Origin: an uncultured Aquimarina sp.
Lineage (GTDB): Bacteria > Bacteroidota > Bacteroidia > Flavobacteriales > Flavobacteriaceae
Direction of reading: 5' to 3'
NCBI RefSeq assembly: GCF_947495315.1
Contig: NZ_CANLYD010000003.1
Location: 372,001-436,000, forward strand
DNA: 64,000 bases
The position numbers and the translations under genes are program-made. Below are positions 1 to 8,102 of this stretch, in pieces; the stretch's first letter is position 1; each line of letters starts with the position of its first letter. The notes below the pieces were generated by a model. It was given only the letters and a program-made list of their open reading frames with translations. It did not search any database and was not told the origin of the DNA.

Positions 1-785
1 AACAAAAAGTAATTGATAGACTAAAACAGTTTAGAATAGATATTTTAGAGAATGGGAGTAGCTTTGCAACAAAAGCCGTGTTATATTCTCAGGATCCTGG
101 ATCCAAATCAAAAGGAGGGAAATATACGCTGAACCGTCAGACACCGTTTGCTAAAGAATTTAAGGATGTAGCATTTAGTTTGCAGGTGGGAGAAGTTAGT
201 GAGCCCTTTAAAACTGATTTTGGATGGCATATTATTCAATTGGATAAGGTTAGAGGAGAAGAAATTGATGTAAGGCATATTCTTTTAATTCCAGATGTTA
301 CTAGAGAAAGTGTAGAGGTAGCTCAAAAACTTGTAGATTCTGTTCGCGCAGAAGTAGTTAATGGAACCATTGGTTTTAAGGATGCTGCAAGAAAGTTCAG
401 TGACGAAAAGGAAACGAAAGAAGATGGAGGGCAATTATTAAATCCTACAACAGGAGATACACGTTTTGAACTTACCAAAATTGATCCTATATTGTACGAT
501 CAAGTATCAAAATTGAAAACTAATGAAGTTTCATTAGTAATTCCTGATCAAGATCGTCAAGGTCGTAAAAAGTTTAAATTAATTACGGTGCTGAATCGTT
601 TTGATGAGCATATTGCAGACTATTCTAAAGACTATTTGAAAATACAAGAACTAGCCCTTAGAAAAAAACAAATTGAAGCAATACGTAAGTGGCAGGAAGA
701 AAAAATTAATGATACCTACATAAAAATTAATGGAGAGTACAGAGACTGTGAGTTTAGCGGTAACTGGTTAAAAAAAGAAAAATAA
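1..785 (+). CDS. Parvulin-type peptidylprolyl isomerase (SurA/PpiC-like), 5' truncated
   Basis: The reading frame is open to the left edge, so the true start lies outside the window; the first in-window GTG (78) is internal. Two parvulin units can be seen. The C-terminal half of the first contains GGKYTLN and a GEVSEPF...FGWHII stretch. The second runs from RHILLIP through FSDEKETKEDGG. After that comes a charged tail ending in a helical KKQIEAIRKWQEEK segment. The family folds or escorts outer-membrane proteins in the periplasm. The gene is followed one base later by a MoxR ATPase, so the two are probably co-transcribed. The fold assignment is firm; the precise client role is unknown. Confidence 0.85.
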   Translation, partial: QKVIDRLKQFRIDILENGSSFATKAVLYSQDPGSKSKGGKYTLNRQTPFAKEFKDVAFSLQVGEVSEPFKTDFGWHIIQLDKVRGEEIDVRHILLIPDVTRESVEVAQKLVDSVRAEVVNGTIGFKDAARKFSDEKETKEDGGQLLNPTTGDTRFELTKIDPILYDQVSKLKTNEVSLVIPDQDRQGRKKFKLITVLNRFDEHIADYSKDYLKIQELALRKKQIEAIRKWQEEKINDTYIKINGEYRDCEFSGNWLKKEK

Positions 786-786
786 T

Positions 787-1740
787 ATGTCTGACGTTGC
801 AGCAGTAGAAAAACTGGTAAGCAAACATACCGAACTCAAAAAAGAAATTGCTAAAATAATTATAGGTCAGGAAGAAGTAATCGATCAGATACTGATTTCT
901 GTATTTTCTGGAGGTCATGCTTTACTCATAGGAGTTCCTGGGCTGGCAAAAACCTTAATGGTGAACACTATCGCCAAGGCTTTGGGATTGGATTTTAAAA
1001 GAATTCAGTTTACGCCGGATTTAATGCCAAGTGATATTTTAGGAAGTGAAATCTTAGACGAGTCAAGACATTTTAAATTTATAAAAGGACCTGTATTTTC
1101 TAATATCATTCTGGCGGATGAGATTAACAGAACTCCACCTAAAACGCAAGCCGCTTTATTAGAAGCAATGCAGGAAAGATCAGTAACTGTAGCAGGACAT
1201 AATTATAAGTTAGATTTACCCTATTTTGTATTGGCAACACAAAACCCTATTGAGCAGGAAGGAACATATCCTTTGCCAGAAGCACAATTAGATAGGTTTA
1301 TGTTTGCAATAGAATTAAAATATCCTAGTTTTCAGGAAGAAGTAGAAGTCGTAAAAAGTACTACAGGAGATACTTCTGCAACCATTAACCCTTTATTTAC
1401 GTCACAGGAAATTATAGATTTTCAGCATTTAATTCGTCGTATTCCAGTGGCTGATAATGTTGTGGAATATGCTGTAGGAATGGTTTCTAAAACGCGACCG
1501 AATGGAGAATCCGCAACAGATTTAGTTAAGAGTTATATCGATTGGGGTGCCGGTCCAAGGGCTTCCCAGAACTTAATTTTAGCTGCAAAAGCAAATGCAG
1601 CTATTAAAGGAAAATTTTCTCCGGATATAGAAGATGTACAAGCAGTAGCAATGGGAATACTACGCCATCGTATGATCAAAAACTACAAAGCAGAAGCAGA
1701 AGGAGTAAGTATTGAGGATATTATTCAGAGTTTGTTTTAA
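787..1740 (+). CDS. MoxR family AAA+ ATPase
   Basis: The protein has 317 residues, the usual length for MoxR. Walker A is GVPGLAKT (residues 49-56) and Walker B is ILADE (108-112), followed by NRTPPKTQAALLEAM, typical of this AAA+ clade. The ATQNPIEQEGTYPLPEAQLDRF sensor region is also present, in the usual place after Walker B. Family members are cytoplasmic chaperone-like ATPases, often working with VWA-domain and DUF58 partners; no such partner lies downstream here. The ATG is one base after the stop of the isomerase, which implies translational coupling. The start is the only reasonable one. Confidence 0.95.
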   Translation: MSDVAAVEKLVSKHTELKKEIAKIIIGQEEVIDQILISVFSGGHALLIGVPGLAKTLMVNTIAKALGLDFKRIQFTPDLMPSDILGSEILDESRHFKFIKGPVFSNIILADEINRTPPKTQAALLEAMQERSVTVAGHNYKLDLPYFVLATQNPIEQEGTYPLPEAQLDRFMFAIELKYPSFQEEVEVVKSTTGDTSATINPLFTSQEIIDFQHLIRRIPVADNVVEYAVGMVSKTRPNGESATDLVKSYIDWGAGPRASQNLILAAKANAAIKGKFSPDIEDVQAVAMGILRHRMIKNYKAEAEGVSIEDIIQSLF

Positions 1741-1768
1741 AGGCGGTTTTAATAAAAATAGTTGAAGA

Positions 1769-2224
1769 ATGTATAAAATTATTTTTTTGACATTGTTCTT
1801 CTCTATTTATGTTGAAGCTCAACAAGATTTTAATAATTCTGAATGCACATTGTATGGAGATGTTATTTCTAGAACTTCTGCGTATAAACATATTCGTGAA
1901 GGTCAACCCACATTATTGATAACGGGAATAATAACAGAGAAGAGAGCAATATATATTGCGAAAGCTTATCGAGATTTTTCAAATAAACTAGATAGCAGTT
2001 CAGTAGATAGTAGCTTTTCCAATCAATTAAAACAAAACTTTATAATTCCTCTTAGTACGACTGAAAAAAAATATCATTTTAGATTTAAAGAAATAGGCGG
2101 ATGTTTTCTTCCGAAATGCATTACTAACGACAGTGTAAAAAGCTATAATAATGTAATGAAAGATTTTTTAACCAGGAAATATGGGAATTCTTGGAAGAGA
2201 AATGAATTTAATTTCAAATTTTAA
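1769..2224 (+). CDS. Small exported protein of unknown function
   Basis: The 151-residue product starts with a Sec-type signal (MYKIIFLTLFFSIYVEAQ) with likely cleavage after AQ. I do not recognise the mature part. It has three cysteines in the mature region (SECTLY, GGCFLP, PKCITN) that could form disulfides, and is rich in Lys, Asn and Phe near the end. It follows the MoxR gene by 28 bases on the same strand and is followed by a hairpin terminator, so it could be the last gene of that unit. Secretion is well supported by the N-terminus; function is unknown. Confidence 0.6.
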   Translation: MYKIIFLTLFFSIYVEAQQDFNNSECTLYGDVISRTSAYKHIREGQPTLLITGIITEKRAIYIAKAYRDFSNKLDSSSVDSSFSNQLKQNFIIPLSTTEKKYHFRFKEIGGCFLPKCITNDSVKSYNNVMKDFLTRKYGNSWKRNEFNFKF

Positions 2225-2287
2225 AAGATTATATGCTAATTCAATTATAGGAATATTACAGATATTCCTTTTTTTGTATATAAAAAT

Positions 2288-2319
2288 AAAAGCCCATTTA
2301 AGTAGGAAATGGGCTTTGT
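2288..2319 (+). terminator. Rho-independent-type terminator
   Basis: A perfect 9-bp stem, AGCCCATTT (2291-2299) with AAATGGGCT (2307-2315), has a 7-base loop, A-rich sequence before it and TTT-type sequence after it. It would end the transcript from the small exported protein. Confidence 0.7.
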
Positions 2320-2414
2320 GCAATTACGAACAATTGAATTTTATTGGAAATGGGTACTTGGGGAAAACCATTTCCAGATATCTTCAATTTCAAGGTGCGA
2401 AAATAAAATATTAA

Positions 2415-2435
2415 AGGGGAATAACCCCTCTTTTA
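2415..2435 (+). terminator. Weak hairpin, possible second terminator
   Basis: AGGGG (2415-2419) and CCCCT (2425-2429) pair around AATAA and are followed by CTTTTAA. The stem is short (5 bp) and the T-run imperfect, so this is tentative. Confidence 0.35.
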
Positions 2436-2672
2436 ACATTTCTTTAGTTCTCTTTTAAGGGTTTGTAAAGAAATGAATTAGCATAACTAAAAAACTTTTA
2501 CTTTTAATAATATTATACAAATTTATTGAGATACTGGTATCAGGTTATACTAATGTATTTGTACAGACTTTTATTAATTTTTGTTTATCCTAATTAAACC
2601 TTTTTGAGTTCTGTTGGTCTTAATATTGAACGTTCATTAAAATAAAGTTGAATAATTAAGAAAAATAGATAG

Positions 2673-3137
2673 ATGAAAAATAGTGTAACCTATATGATGA
2701 TTTTGTTTTTGGGAATTTTGACAATGTCGGCCCAATCAGAAGATATGGCAGATAACAGAGAAGATCGCCGACAAAAAAGAGAATTAAGAAAAGAGTTTAA
2801 TGAAAGTTTGTCTGAAGATCAAAAAGCGCAATTAGAGTATCAAAGACAGTTGCGTACTGAGCATAAAAAGGCTTTAGAGGCAACCTATACCGAGGAGCAA
2901 TTGGCAATTGTTCAAAATGAAGACCTTTCTAGAAGAGGAAAGTATAAAGCATTAAAGTCAACGCTAAGTGATGATCAGAAGGAAATGAAAAAATCACATA
3001 AGGAGGCAATGAAGACTGAGAAAAGTAAATTCGAAGCATCTCTTAGTGATGAACAATTAAAGAAATACGGAGAAATAAAGAAGAAAAAAAGAAGAAGAGG
3101 TTCCAATTCTGAGAAAGAAAAGAAAGGGGATCGCTAA
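2673..3137 (+). CDS. Small exported, highly charged helical protein
   Basis: The 154-residue product has an N-terminal signal (hydrophobic MMILFLGILTMSAQ, likely cleaved after AQ). The rest is almost entirely Lys, Arg, Glu, Asp and Gln and is predicted to be helical. Two similar segments, SLSEDQKAQL and SLSDEQLKKY, resemble the LSxEQ pattern of Spy/CpxP-like periplasmic chaperones. I infer a periplasmic envelope-stress or chaperone-like role from that pattern only. The tail KKKKRRRGSNSEKEKKGDR is strongly basic. It has its own terminator at 3160-3190 and stands alone. Confidence 0.7.
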   Translation: MKNSVTYMMILFLGILTMSAQSEDMADNREDRRQKRELRKEFNESLSEDQKAQLEYQRQLRTEHKKALEATYTEEQLAIVQNEDLSRRGKYKALKSTLSDDQKEMKKSHKEAMKTEKSKFEASLSDEQLKKYGEIKKKKRRRGSNSEKEKKGDR

Positions 3138-3457
3138 ATGTAGTTTACGTTATGTTTAAAAAGTGAAGCTGATAAAGCTTCACTTTTTTTTACTTTCAAT
3201 GCTAAAAATGGTTGTTTTTAATGCAATAATTTAACAATTCACTATAACGTTTTCGTGGTTCTAGAGGATAACAGTTAAAATATTAGATATTTTTTTGTAT
3301 GATTACCATTTTAATAGTTCTATAATTGACGATTTCTACAAATAAATATGATATTTTTTTTAAAAACGTAAAAAAGGATTATTAACGCTATTCATTTAAT
3401 AAAATCCTTTAAAATTTGTATTTTCGTCGGACTTTTCAATACATAAAACACAACTAT
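3138..3457 (+). other. Intergenic region before aconitase
   Basis: It contains the terminator at 3160-3190 and then about 260 bases of AT-rich sequence. A TAAAATTTG string at 3410-3418 could be a slightly stretched TAnnTTTG -7 element for the aconitase gene. No gene is seen. Confidence 0.5.
3160..3190 (+). terminator. Rho-independent-type terminator
   Basis: AAAGTGAAGCT (3160-3170) pairs perfectly with AGCTTCACTTT (3176-3186) around GATAA, with a long T-run immediately after. It ends the transcript of the charged exported protein. Confidence 0.85.
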
Positions 3458-5725
3458 ATGGCATTCGATATCGATATGATAAAAAAGGTTTATGCTCAAG
3501 TTGCGGAGAGAGTAGATGCTGCTCGCGAAGTAACAGGAAAACCTTTAACATTAGCAGAGAAAATTTTGTACTCACACCTTTGGGACGTTAAAACTAAGAA
3601 AGCGTTTACGCGAGGAAAAGACTATGTGGATTTTGCACCAGATCGAATCGCATGTCAAGATGCAACCGCTCAGATGGCTTTATTGCAATTTATGCAAGCA
3701 GGAAAAAAGAAAGTTGCAGTGCCAACAACAGTGCATTGTGATCATTTGATTCAAGCAAAAGTTGGTGCAGATAAGGATTTGAAATCAGCAATGAATACTA
3801 GTAGTGAAGTATTCGATTTCTTAGAGTCAGTATCCGATAAATACGGAATTGGATTCTGGAAACCGGGAGCTGGGATTATACACCAAGTAGTGCTTGAGAA
3901 CTATGCATTTCCAGGAGGAATGATGATTGGTACGGATTCACATACTGTAAATGCAGGAGGATTAGGAATGGTAGCCATTGGTGTTGGTGGAGCTGATGCA
4001 GTGGATGTAATGGCAGGAATGCCTTGGGAATTGAAATTTCCTAAATTAATAGGTGTAAAGTTAACTGGCAAATTATCTGGTTGGACTGCACCAAAAGATG
4101 TGATTTTAAAAGTAGCAGAAATTCTTACCGTAAAAGGTGGAACAGGAGCTATTGTAGAATATTTTGGACCTGGAGCAACTTCAATGTCTTGTACAGGAAA
4201 AGGAACTATTTGTAATATGGGTGCCGAAATTGGTGCTACAACATCTACATTTGGTTATGATGAATCCATGGAGCGTTATTTACGTGCTACAGATAGAGCT
4301 GATGTTGCAGATGCAGCTAATCAAGTAAAAGAACACTTAACAGCAGATGCAGAAGTATATGCGAATCCAGAACAATATTTTGATCAGGTTATAGAAATTA
4401 ACCTATCTGAGCTTGGACCATTATTAAACGGACCATTTACACCGGATTTATCCACAGAAGTTGGTGCAAGTATGACCGAAAAAGCAAAAGCTAATGATTG
4501 GCCATTACAAGTAGAATGGGGATTAATAGGTTCTTGTACAAACTCTTCTTATGAGGATTTATCAAGAGCTTCATCGATTGCGCAGCAAGCTTTGGATAAA
4601 GGATTGAAAATGAAAGCGGAGTTGGGAATAAATCCTGGTTCTGAACAAGTAAGATATACTGCAGATAGAGATGGTATTCTTGGGATTTTCGAAAAACTAG
4701 ATGCTAAGATCTTTACGAATGCCTGTGGACCTTGTATCGGGCAATGGGCGAGATATAGCGATCCTAAAAATGCACCAAAGAATAGTATCGTTCATTCATT
4801 TAACAGAAACTTTGCTAAGCGTGCAGATGGTAACCCTAATACTCACGCTTTTGTAGCATCTCCTGAGTTAACAGCAGCTATTGCTGTTTCAGGACGTTTG
4901 GATTTCAATCCATTAACGGATAAGTTACTTAATGAAGATGGACAAGAGGTAATGTTTGATGAGCCAACAGGATGGGAGTTACCACCAAAAGGTTTCGAAG
5001 TAGAAGATGCTGGATATGTTGCTCCGCAAGAAGATGGTTCTGGTGTAGAAGTGAGTGTGAGTCCAACTTCTGAAAGATTAGAGTTGTTAACACCGTTTGA
5101 GCCTATTGGTAATGAAATCAAAGGTGCTAAATTATTAATAAAAGCTTTTGGTAAATGTACTACCGATCATATTTCTATGGCTGGTCCTTGGTTACGTTTC
5201 CGTGGTCACTTAGATAATATTTCTAACAACTGTTTAATAGGAGCTGTCAATGCCTTTGGTAAAAAGACGAATTTTATTAAAAACCAATTAAATGGTGAGT
5301 TCGGCGGTGTGCCAGATACTGCAAGAGCTTATAAGGCTTCAGGTGTTCCTTCAATAGTAGTTGGAGATCATAATTACGGAGAAGGTTCTTCTCGTGAGCA
5401 CGCAGCAATGGAACCAAGACACTTAGGTGTTGTTGCGGTAATCGTTAAATCATTTGCTCGTATACACGAAACCAACCTTAAGAAACAAGGGATGTTGGGT
5501 CTTACTTTCGTAAACGAAGCAGATTATGATAAAATTCTAGAAGATGACACGATTAACTTCCTTGACTTAGATGCTTTTACTCCTGGAAAAACTCTAAATA
5601 TCGAGTTTGTTCACGCGGATGGTTCTAAAGATATAATCGAAGTAAATCATACCTATAACGATTCTCAAATCGAATGGTTTAAAGAAGGTTCTGCTTTAAA
5701 TTTAATTAAAAAGCAAAACGCTTAA
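3458..5725 (+). CDS. Aconitate hydratase
   Basis: Aconitase isomerises citrate and isocitrate in the TCA cycle, with a [4Fe-4S] cluster in the cytoplasm. The ATG at 3458 gives 755 residues, the length of the mitochondrial-type enzyme; the frame is open to a TTG at 3416, but those extra 14 residues are not family-like. The three cluster cysteines are visible: one in [14 protein letters not shown] and two in [23 protein letters not shown] and the swivel-domain motif [15 protein letters not shown] are also intact. The gene stands alone between terminators, next to nrtR but on a separate transcript. Assignment is secure; whether it should be called acnA or aco depends on naming. Confidence 0.97.
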   Translation: MAFDIDMIKKVYAQVAERVDAAREVTGKPLTLAEKILYSHLWDVKTKKAFTRGKDYVDFAPDRIACQDATAQMALLQFMQAGKKKVAVPTTVHCDHLIQAKVGADKDLKSAMNTSSEVFDFLESVSDKYGIGFWKPGAGIIHQVVLENYAFPGGMMIGTDSHTVNAGGLGMVAIGVGGADAVDVMAGMPWELKFPKLIGVKLTGKLSGWTAPKDVILKVAEILTVKGGTGAIVEYFGPGATSMSCTGKGTICNMGAEIGATTSTFGYDESMERYLRATDRADVADAANQVKEHLTADAEVYANPEQYFDQVIEINLSELGPLLNGPFTPDLSTEVGASMTEKAKANDWPLQVEWGLIGSCTNSSYEDLSRASSIAQQALDKGLKMKAELGINPGSEQVRYTADRDGILGIFEKLDAKIFTNACGPCIGQWARYSDPKNAPKNSIVHSFNRNFAKRADGNPNTHAFVASPELTAAIAVSGRLDFNPLTDKLLNEDGQEVMFDEPTGWELPPKGFEVEDAGYVAPQEDGSGVEVSVSPTSERLELLTPFEPIGNEIKGAKLLIKAFGKCTTDHISMAGPWLRFRGHLDNISNNCLIGAVNAFGKKTNFIKNQLNGEFGGVPDTARAYKASGVPSIVVGDHNYGEGSSREHAAMEPRHLGVVAVIVKSFARIHETNLKKQGMLGLTFVNEADYDKILEDDTINFLDLDAFTPGKTLNIEFVHADGSKDIIEVNHTYNDSQIEWFKEGSALNLIKKQNA

Positions 5726-5752
5726 GAATCGCTTAGATACAATAGATTATTT

Positions 5753-5786
5753 AAAACTCCTGAAGGTTATTCTTCAGGAGTTTTTG
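5753..5786 (+). terminator. Rho-independent-type terminator after aconitase
   Basis: AAAACTCCTGAAG (5753-5765) pairs with CTTCAGGAGTTTT (5772-5784) around a 6-base loop, followed by TG and more T. A 13-bp perfect stem separates aconitase from the nrtR transcript. Confidence 0.9.
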
Positions 5787-5809
5787 TTTTATTAAAAATT
5801 AGAATTTCG

Positions 5810-5817
5810 TAAATTTG
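5810..5817 (+). promoter_or_regulatory. Bacteroidota -7 element for nrtR
   Basis: TAAATTTG matches TAnnTTTG exactly. Its TTTG is shared with the left arm of the NrtR-type operator. The G is only five bases before the ATG, so the transcript would start at or near the start codon. Confidence 0.65.
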
Positions 5818-5834
5818 CGTATATGGTACGCCAA
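5814..5834 (+). promoter_or_regulatory. NrtR-type operator (GT-N7-AC) over the nrtR start codon
   Basis: The left arm TTTGCGT (5814-5820) and right arm ACGCCAA (5828-5834) flank seven bases (5821-5827), giving the GT-N7-AC core described for NrtR regulators. One base differs from a perfect palindrome. The ATG of nrtR (5823) sits inside the central spacer, so bound repressor would cover both the -7 element and the start, indicating autoregulation. Confidence 0.75.
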
Positions 5835-6503
5835 AATATTAAAGTAGCAGTAGATGCAGTAGTCTTTGGGTATAAAGACAAAGCATTGCATGTGCTTTTG
5901 ATTAAAAGAGATGTAGATCCTTTCAAAGATTCATGGGCACTACCAGGCGGTTTAGTGTTGGAAAATGAAAGCCTGGAAGATGCTGTAGAACGAGAGCTTA
6001 AAGAAGAAACTAATGTAACTGTTGATTATTTGGAGCAGTTATATTCTTTTGGGAAACCCGGAAGAGATCCTAGAAACAGAGTGGTAAGTGTTACCTATTT
6101 TGGTTTAGTAAAACCAGAGCACCATACTATAAAAGCAGATACAGATGCAAATGATGTGGCTTGGTTTGATATCAATGAACTTCCTGAATTGGCTTTTGAT
6201 CATGCTACAATTCTCGATATGGCTAAAAAGAGACTACGTAATAAATTGACGTATGAACCTATAGGATTTGATTTACTTGCTGATAAGTTCCTGTTCTCGG
6301 ATTTAGAGAAACTGTATATGACTATTTTGGATAAGCAGATCGATAGAAGAAATTTCAGAAAGAAGATTCTAAGTTTTGGTATTTTAGAAGAACTAAAAGA
6401 AAAAATATCCGAAGGCAGAGGAAGGCCAGCTAATCTTTTCAAATTCAATCATAAACAATACTTCAAGCTAAAAGAAGAAGGCTTCCTTTTTGATATAAAG
6501 TAA
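5823..6503 (+). CDS. nrtR: NrtR-type Nudix transcriptional regulator of NAD metabolism
   Basis: The 226-residue protein has an N-terminal Nudix domain and a C-terminal winged-helix part (about 140-220, ending SEGRGRPANLFKFNHKQYFKL), the architecture of NrtR/NadQ-like regulators. The Nudix box runs from G43: G-x5-E49-x7-RELKEE (57-62), with T replacing the usual Gly after EE. It therefore looks able to bind or hydrolyse ADP-ribose-like ligands. NrtR proteins repress NAD biosynthesis and salvage genes and release DNA when they bind ADP-ribose-type molecules. The role in NAD here is supported by nearby nadV and by matching operators at nrtR, the prs-like gene and nadV. Related Nudix regulators control sugar genes instead, but no sugar catabolism is nearby. 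Confidence 0.88.
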   Translation: MVRQNIKVAVDAVVFGYKDKALHVLLIKRDVDPFKDSWALPGGLVLENESLEDAVERELKEETNVTVDYLEQLYSFGKPGRDPRNRVVSVTYFGLVKPEHHTIKADTDANDVAWFDINELPELAFDHATILDMAKKRLRNKLTYEPIGFDLLADKFLFSDLEKLYMTILDKQIDRRNFRKKILSFGILEELKEKISEGRGRPANLFKFNHKQYFKLKEEGFLFDIK

Positions 6504-6513
6504 GCTCTTGTTG

Positions 6514-6537
6514 TACTTCGAGCGGAGTCGAGAAGTA
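6514..6537. repeat. REP-like imperfect palindrome
   Basis: TACTTCGAGC and GTCGAGAAGTA form an imperfect inverted repeat just after nrtR. The CTTCGA...TCGAGAAG motif resembles short dispersed palindromes common in Flavobacteriaceae (recollection, not a search). Confidence 0.5.
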
Positions 6538-6568
6538 ATAAGAAATACCTTTCTTTTATCTTTTTTTT

Positions 6569-6636
6569 GTCATTCCAGTGTGTCACACTGAGCCTCCTCC
6601 TAAGGCGGACAGGTGTCGAAGTGTAGGCTGGAACCC
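6569..6636. repeat. REP-like element, long copy
   Basis: It begins GTCATTCCAGTGTGTCACAC and ends GTGTAGGCTGGAA, so its ends are inverted (ATTCCAG/CTGGAA), and it contains the ACTGAGCCT...GTCGAAGTGT core. A second copy lies at 7574-7622. This copy carries 19 extra bases (6596-6614, rich in CCTCC and GGCGGAC) between ACTGAGCCT and GTCGAAG, which the other copy lacks. Confidence 0.75.
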
Positions 6637-6685
6637 AATTGCATCCTACCAAATTAATCTTTTATTGTAATTTTTACGCAAAATA

Positions 6686-6717
6686 TTTTGTGATTAGATT
6701 GATCCGTTTTATATTTG
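6686..6717 (+). promoter_or_regulatory. Bacteroidota promoter for the prs-like gene
   Basis: TTTTG (6686-6690) and TATATTTG (6710-6717) are separated by 19 bases, an excellent match to the TTTG-N19-TAnnTTTG pattern. The -7 element overlaps the left arm of the operator at 6714-6734, and the ATG is at 6736. Confidence 0.75.
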
Positions 6718-6734
6718 CGTAAAAATAACACAAT
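6714..6734 (+). promoter_or_regulatory. NrtR-type operator upstream of the prs-like gene
   Basis: Left arm TTTGCGT (6714-6720), spacer AAAAATA, right arm ACACAAT (6728-6734) give the GT-N7-AC core with two mismatches from the perfect palindrome upstream of nadV. It lies over the -7 element and probable transcription start, as expected for repression. Confidence 0.7.
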
Positions 6735-6735
6735 T

Positions 6736-7557
6736 ATGCAGTATTTACATTTAGATCCGTCATTTACTCCTTTTGATACGTCCATAGCATTTACCTCTTT
6801 TGTATTTAATGGAGGAGAACCACACATCAAAATTTCTGAAGAATCTATCGGAAACGAAGTGACTGTTACACATCGGTTAAACTCATTTAATGATGTCGGT
6901 TTGTTATTAGTTGCTACAGATGCATTGCGAAGAATGAGTGTGAAATTGATTAATGTACTCATTCCATATTTTCCAGCGGCAAGACAGGATAGAGTGATGG
7001 TTAGTGGCGAGTCTCTAAGTGTAAAAGTATATGCTGATATTATAAATGCACAAAAATACGATCAAGTAACGGTTTTTGACCCACATTCTGAGGTGACACC
7101 AGCTTTGTTGAATAATGTAAAAGTGATTTCAAATTATGAATTTGTAAAGAAATGTTTGGATAAGATTAATGAAGAGGTGGTATTGATATCTCCTGATGGT
7201 GGAGCTTTAAAAAAGATTTATAAAGTATCAGAGTATTTAGGAGGAATAGCAGTAGTAGAATGTTCTAAGAAACGAGATGTAAAAACCGGAAAGCTGTCAG
7301 GCTTTAGAGTATATGAAGAAGACCTGAAAGGAAAACATTGTGTGATTGTAGACGATATCTGTGATGGAGGAGGAACATTTTTAGGACTGGCAACAGCATT
7401 AAAAGAAAAAAACGCAGGAAAACTAAGCTTAGTAGTGAGCCACGGGATTTTTAGCAAAGGTTTTGAAGCATTAAATCAATCATTTGATACTGTTTTTACT
7501 ACGAATTCTTTTAGAGATATAGAAGAGGAAAAAGTGGTGCAGTTTTCTATTATATAA
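6736..7557 (+). CDS. Divergent ribose-phosphate pyrophosphokinase-like protein (PRPP or ADP-ribose-pyrophosphate synthetase)
   Basis: The ATG at 6736 gives 273 residues, shorter than the 310-320 of housekeeping Prs; the frame extends upstream to a TTG inside the promoter, which I reject. Class motifs are present but altered: PYFPAARQDR (77-86), FDPHS (114-118) where housekeeping enzymes have DLHA, SPDGGA (152-157), and the ribose-5-phosphate loop VIVDDICDGGGT (203-214). It transfers pyrophosphate from ATP to a ribose-phosphate acceptor, giving PRPP for NadV. Phage and bacterial relatives that act on ADP-ribose itself (Adps of NARP1) are a real alternative. It has its own NrtR operator and shares a regulon with nadV. 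The divergence suggests it is not the housekeeping prs. Confidence 0.8.
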   Translation: MQYLHLDPSFTPFDTSIAFTSFVFNGGEPHIKISEESIGNEVTVTHRLNSFNDVGLLLVATDALRRMSVKLINVLIPYFPAARQDRVMVSGESLSVKVYADIINAQKYDQVTVFDPHSEVTPALLNNVKVISNYEFVKKCLDKINEEVVLISPDGGALKKIYKVSEYLGGIAVVECSKKRDVKTGKLSGFRVYEEDLKGKHCVIVDDICDGGGTFLGLATALKEKNAGKLSLVVSHGIFSKGFEALNQSFDTVFTTNSFRDIEEEKVVQFSII

Positions 7558-7573
7558 TTAGAGGTTAAGTATT

Positions 7574-7622
7574 GTCATTCCAGTGTGTCACACTGAGCCT
7601 GTCGAAGTGTAGGCTGGAATCC
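7574..7622. repeat. REP-like element, short copy
   Basis: This second copy of the element at 6569-6636 lies between the prs-like and deoxyribosyltransferase-like genes. Ends and core match, and it lacks the 19-base insertion. The imperfect palindrome could form a stem-loop in the transcript and modulate expression between the two genes. Confidence 0.75.
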
Positions 7623-7643
7623 AAGAATAGATAAAACAAAACA

Positions 7644-8102
7644 ATGAAAGTAATCACAGCACCAACAAAAATTATACTAGATAAAAACCAGAGCGTTTTT
7701 CTAGCTGGAAGCATAGAAGTTGGTGTAGCAGAAAGATGGCAGGATAAAGTAATTAAAGAATTGTCAGAAGAAGATGTAACACTCTTAAACCCAAGAAGAG
7801 CCAGTTGGGATGCTAGTTGGAAACAAGAAGTAGACAATCCTGTTTTTAAAGAACAAGTAAACTGGGAATTGGAAGCGTTAGAAAAGTCTGATATGATCAC
7901 AATGTACTTTGATAAGAAAACCAAGTCACCAATTACGCTTTTAGAATTGGGGTTATTTGCTAGAAGCAGAAAACTGATTGTTTGTTGCCCAGATGGATTC
8001 TGGAGAAAAGGAAATGTAGACGTGGTTTGTGAACGATATGGTATACAACAAGTAAATAGTTTAAAAGAGTTGATTAATGAAGTAAAGAGGAAATTGAAAT
8101 GA
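7644..8102 (+). CDS. Nucleoside 2-deoxyribosyltransferase-like protein
   Basis: The 152-residue protein has the short Rossmann-like fold signature of this family: FLAGSI (19-24), LNPRRASWD (48-56), and SPITLLELGL (95-104), where Glu101 is in the position of the catalytic glutamate. Family members cleave N-glycosidic bonds of (deoxy)nucleosides or exchange their bases. Its place between a Prs-like enzyme and DUF4291/macro genes suggests the substrate is an NAD- or ADP-ribose-derived nucleotide; that is inference. Its stop overlaps the next start (ATGA at 8099-8102), so translation is coupled. The upstream gap carries a REP-like element and no separate promoter is evident. Confidence 0.8.
   Translation: MKVITAPTKIILDKNQSVFLAGSIEVGVAERWQDKVIKELSEEDVTLLNPRRASWDASWKQEVDNPVFKEQVNWELEALEKSDMITMYFDKKTKSPITLLELGLFARSRKLIVCCPDGFWRKGNVDVVCERYGIQQVNSLKELINEVKRKLK

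Larger units (their letters stand above)
2225..2672 (+). other. Gene-poor stretch with two hairpins
   Basis: No convincing coding sequence is seen. A short open frame at 2181-2414 overlaps the previous gene and runs through the terminator hairpin, so I do not count it. The stretch holds a strong terminator (2288-2319), a second GC-rich hairpin (2415-2429) and then AT-rich sequence leading to the next gene. Confidence 0.6.

Noticed and set aside
2181..2414. A 77-codon open frame overlapping the exported protein gene
   Set aside because: It overlaps the previous gene in another frame, runs through the terminator hairpin, and its sequence has no recognisable domain or start signal.
3416..3457. 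Upstream TTG extension of aconitase
   Set aside because: The 14 added residues do not fit the family, and the TTG lies within the likely -7 element; the ATG at 3458 gives the standard length.
6715..6735. Upstream TTG start for the prs-like gene
   Set aside because: It lies inside the promoter -7 element and operator; the ATG at 6736 is the sensible start.
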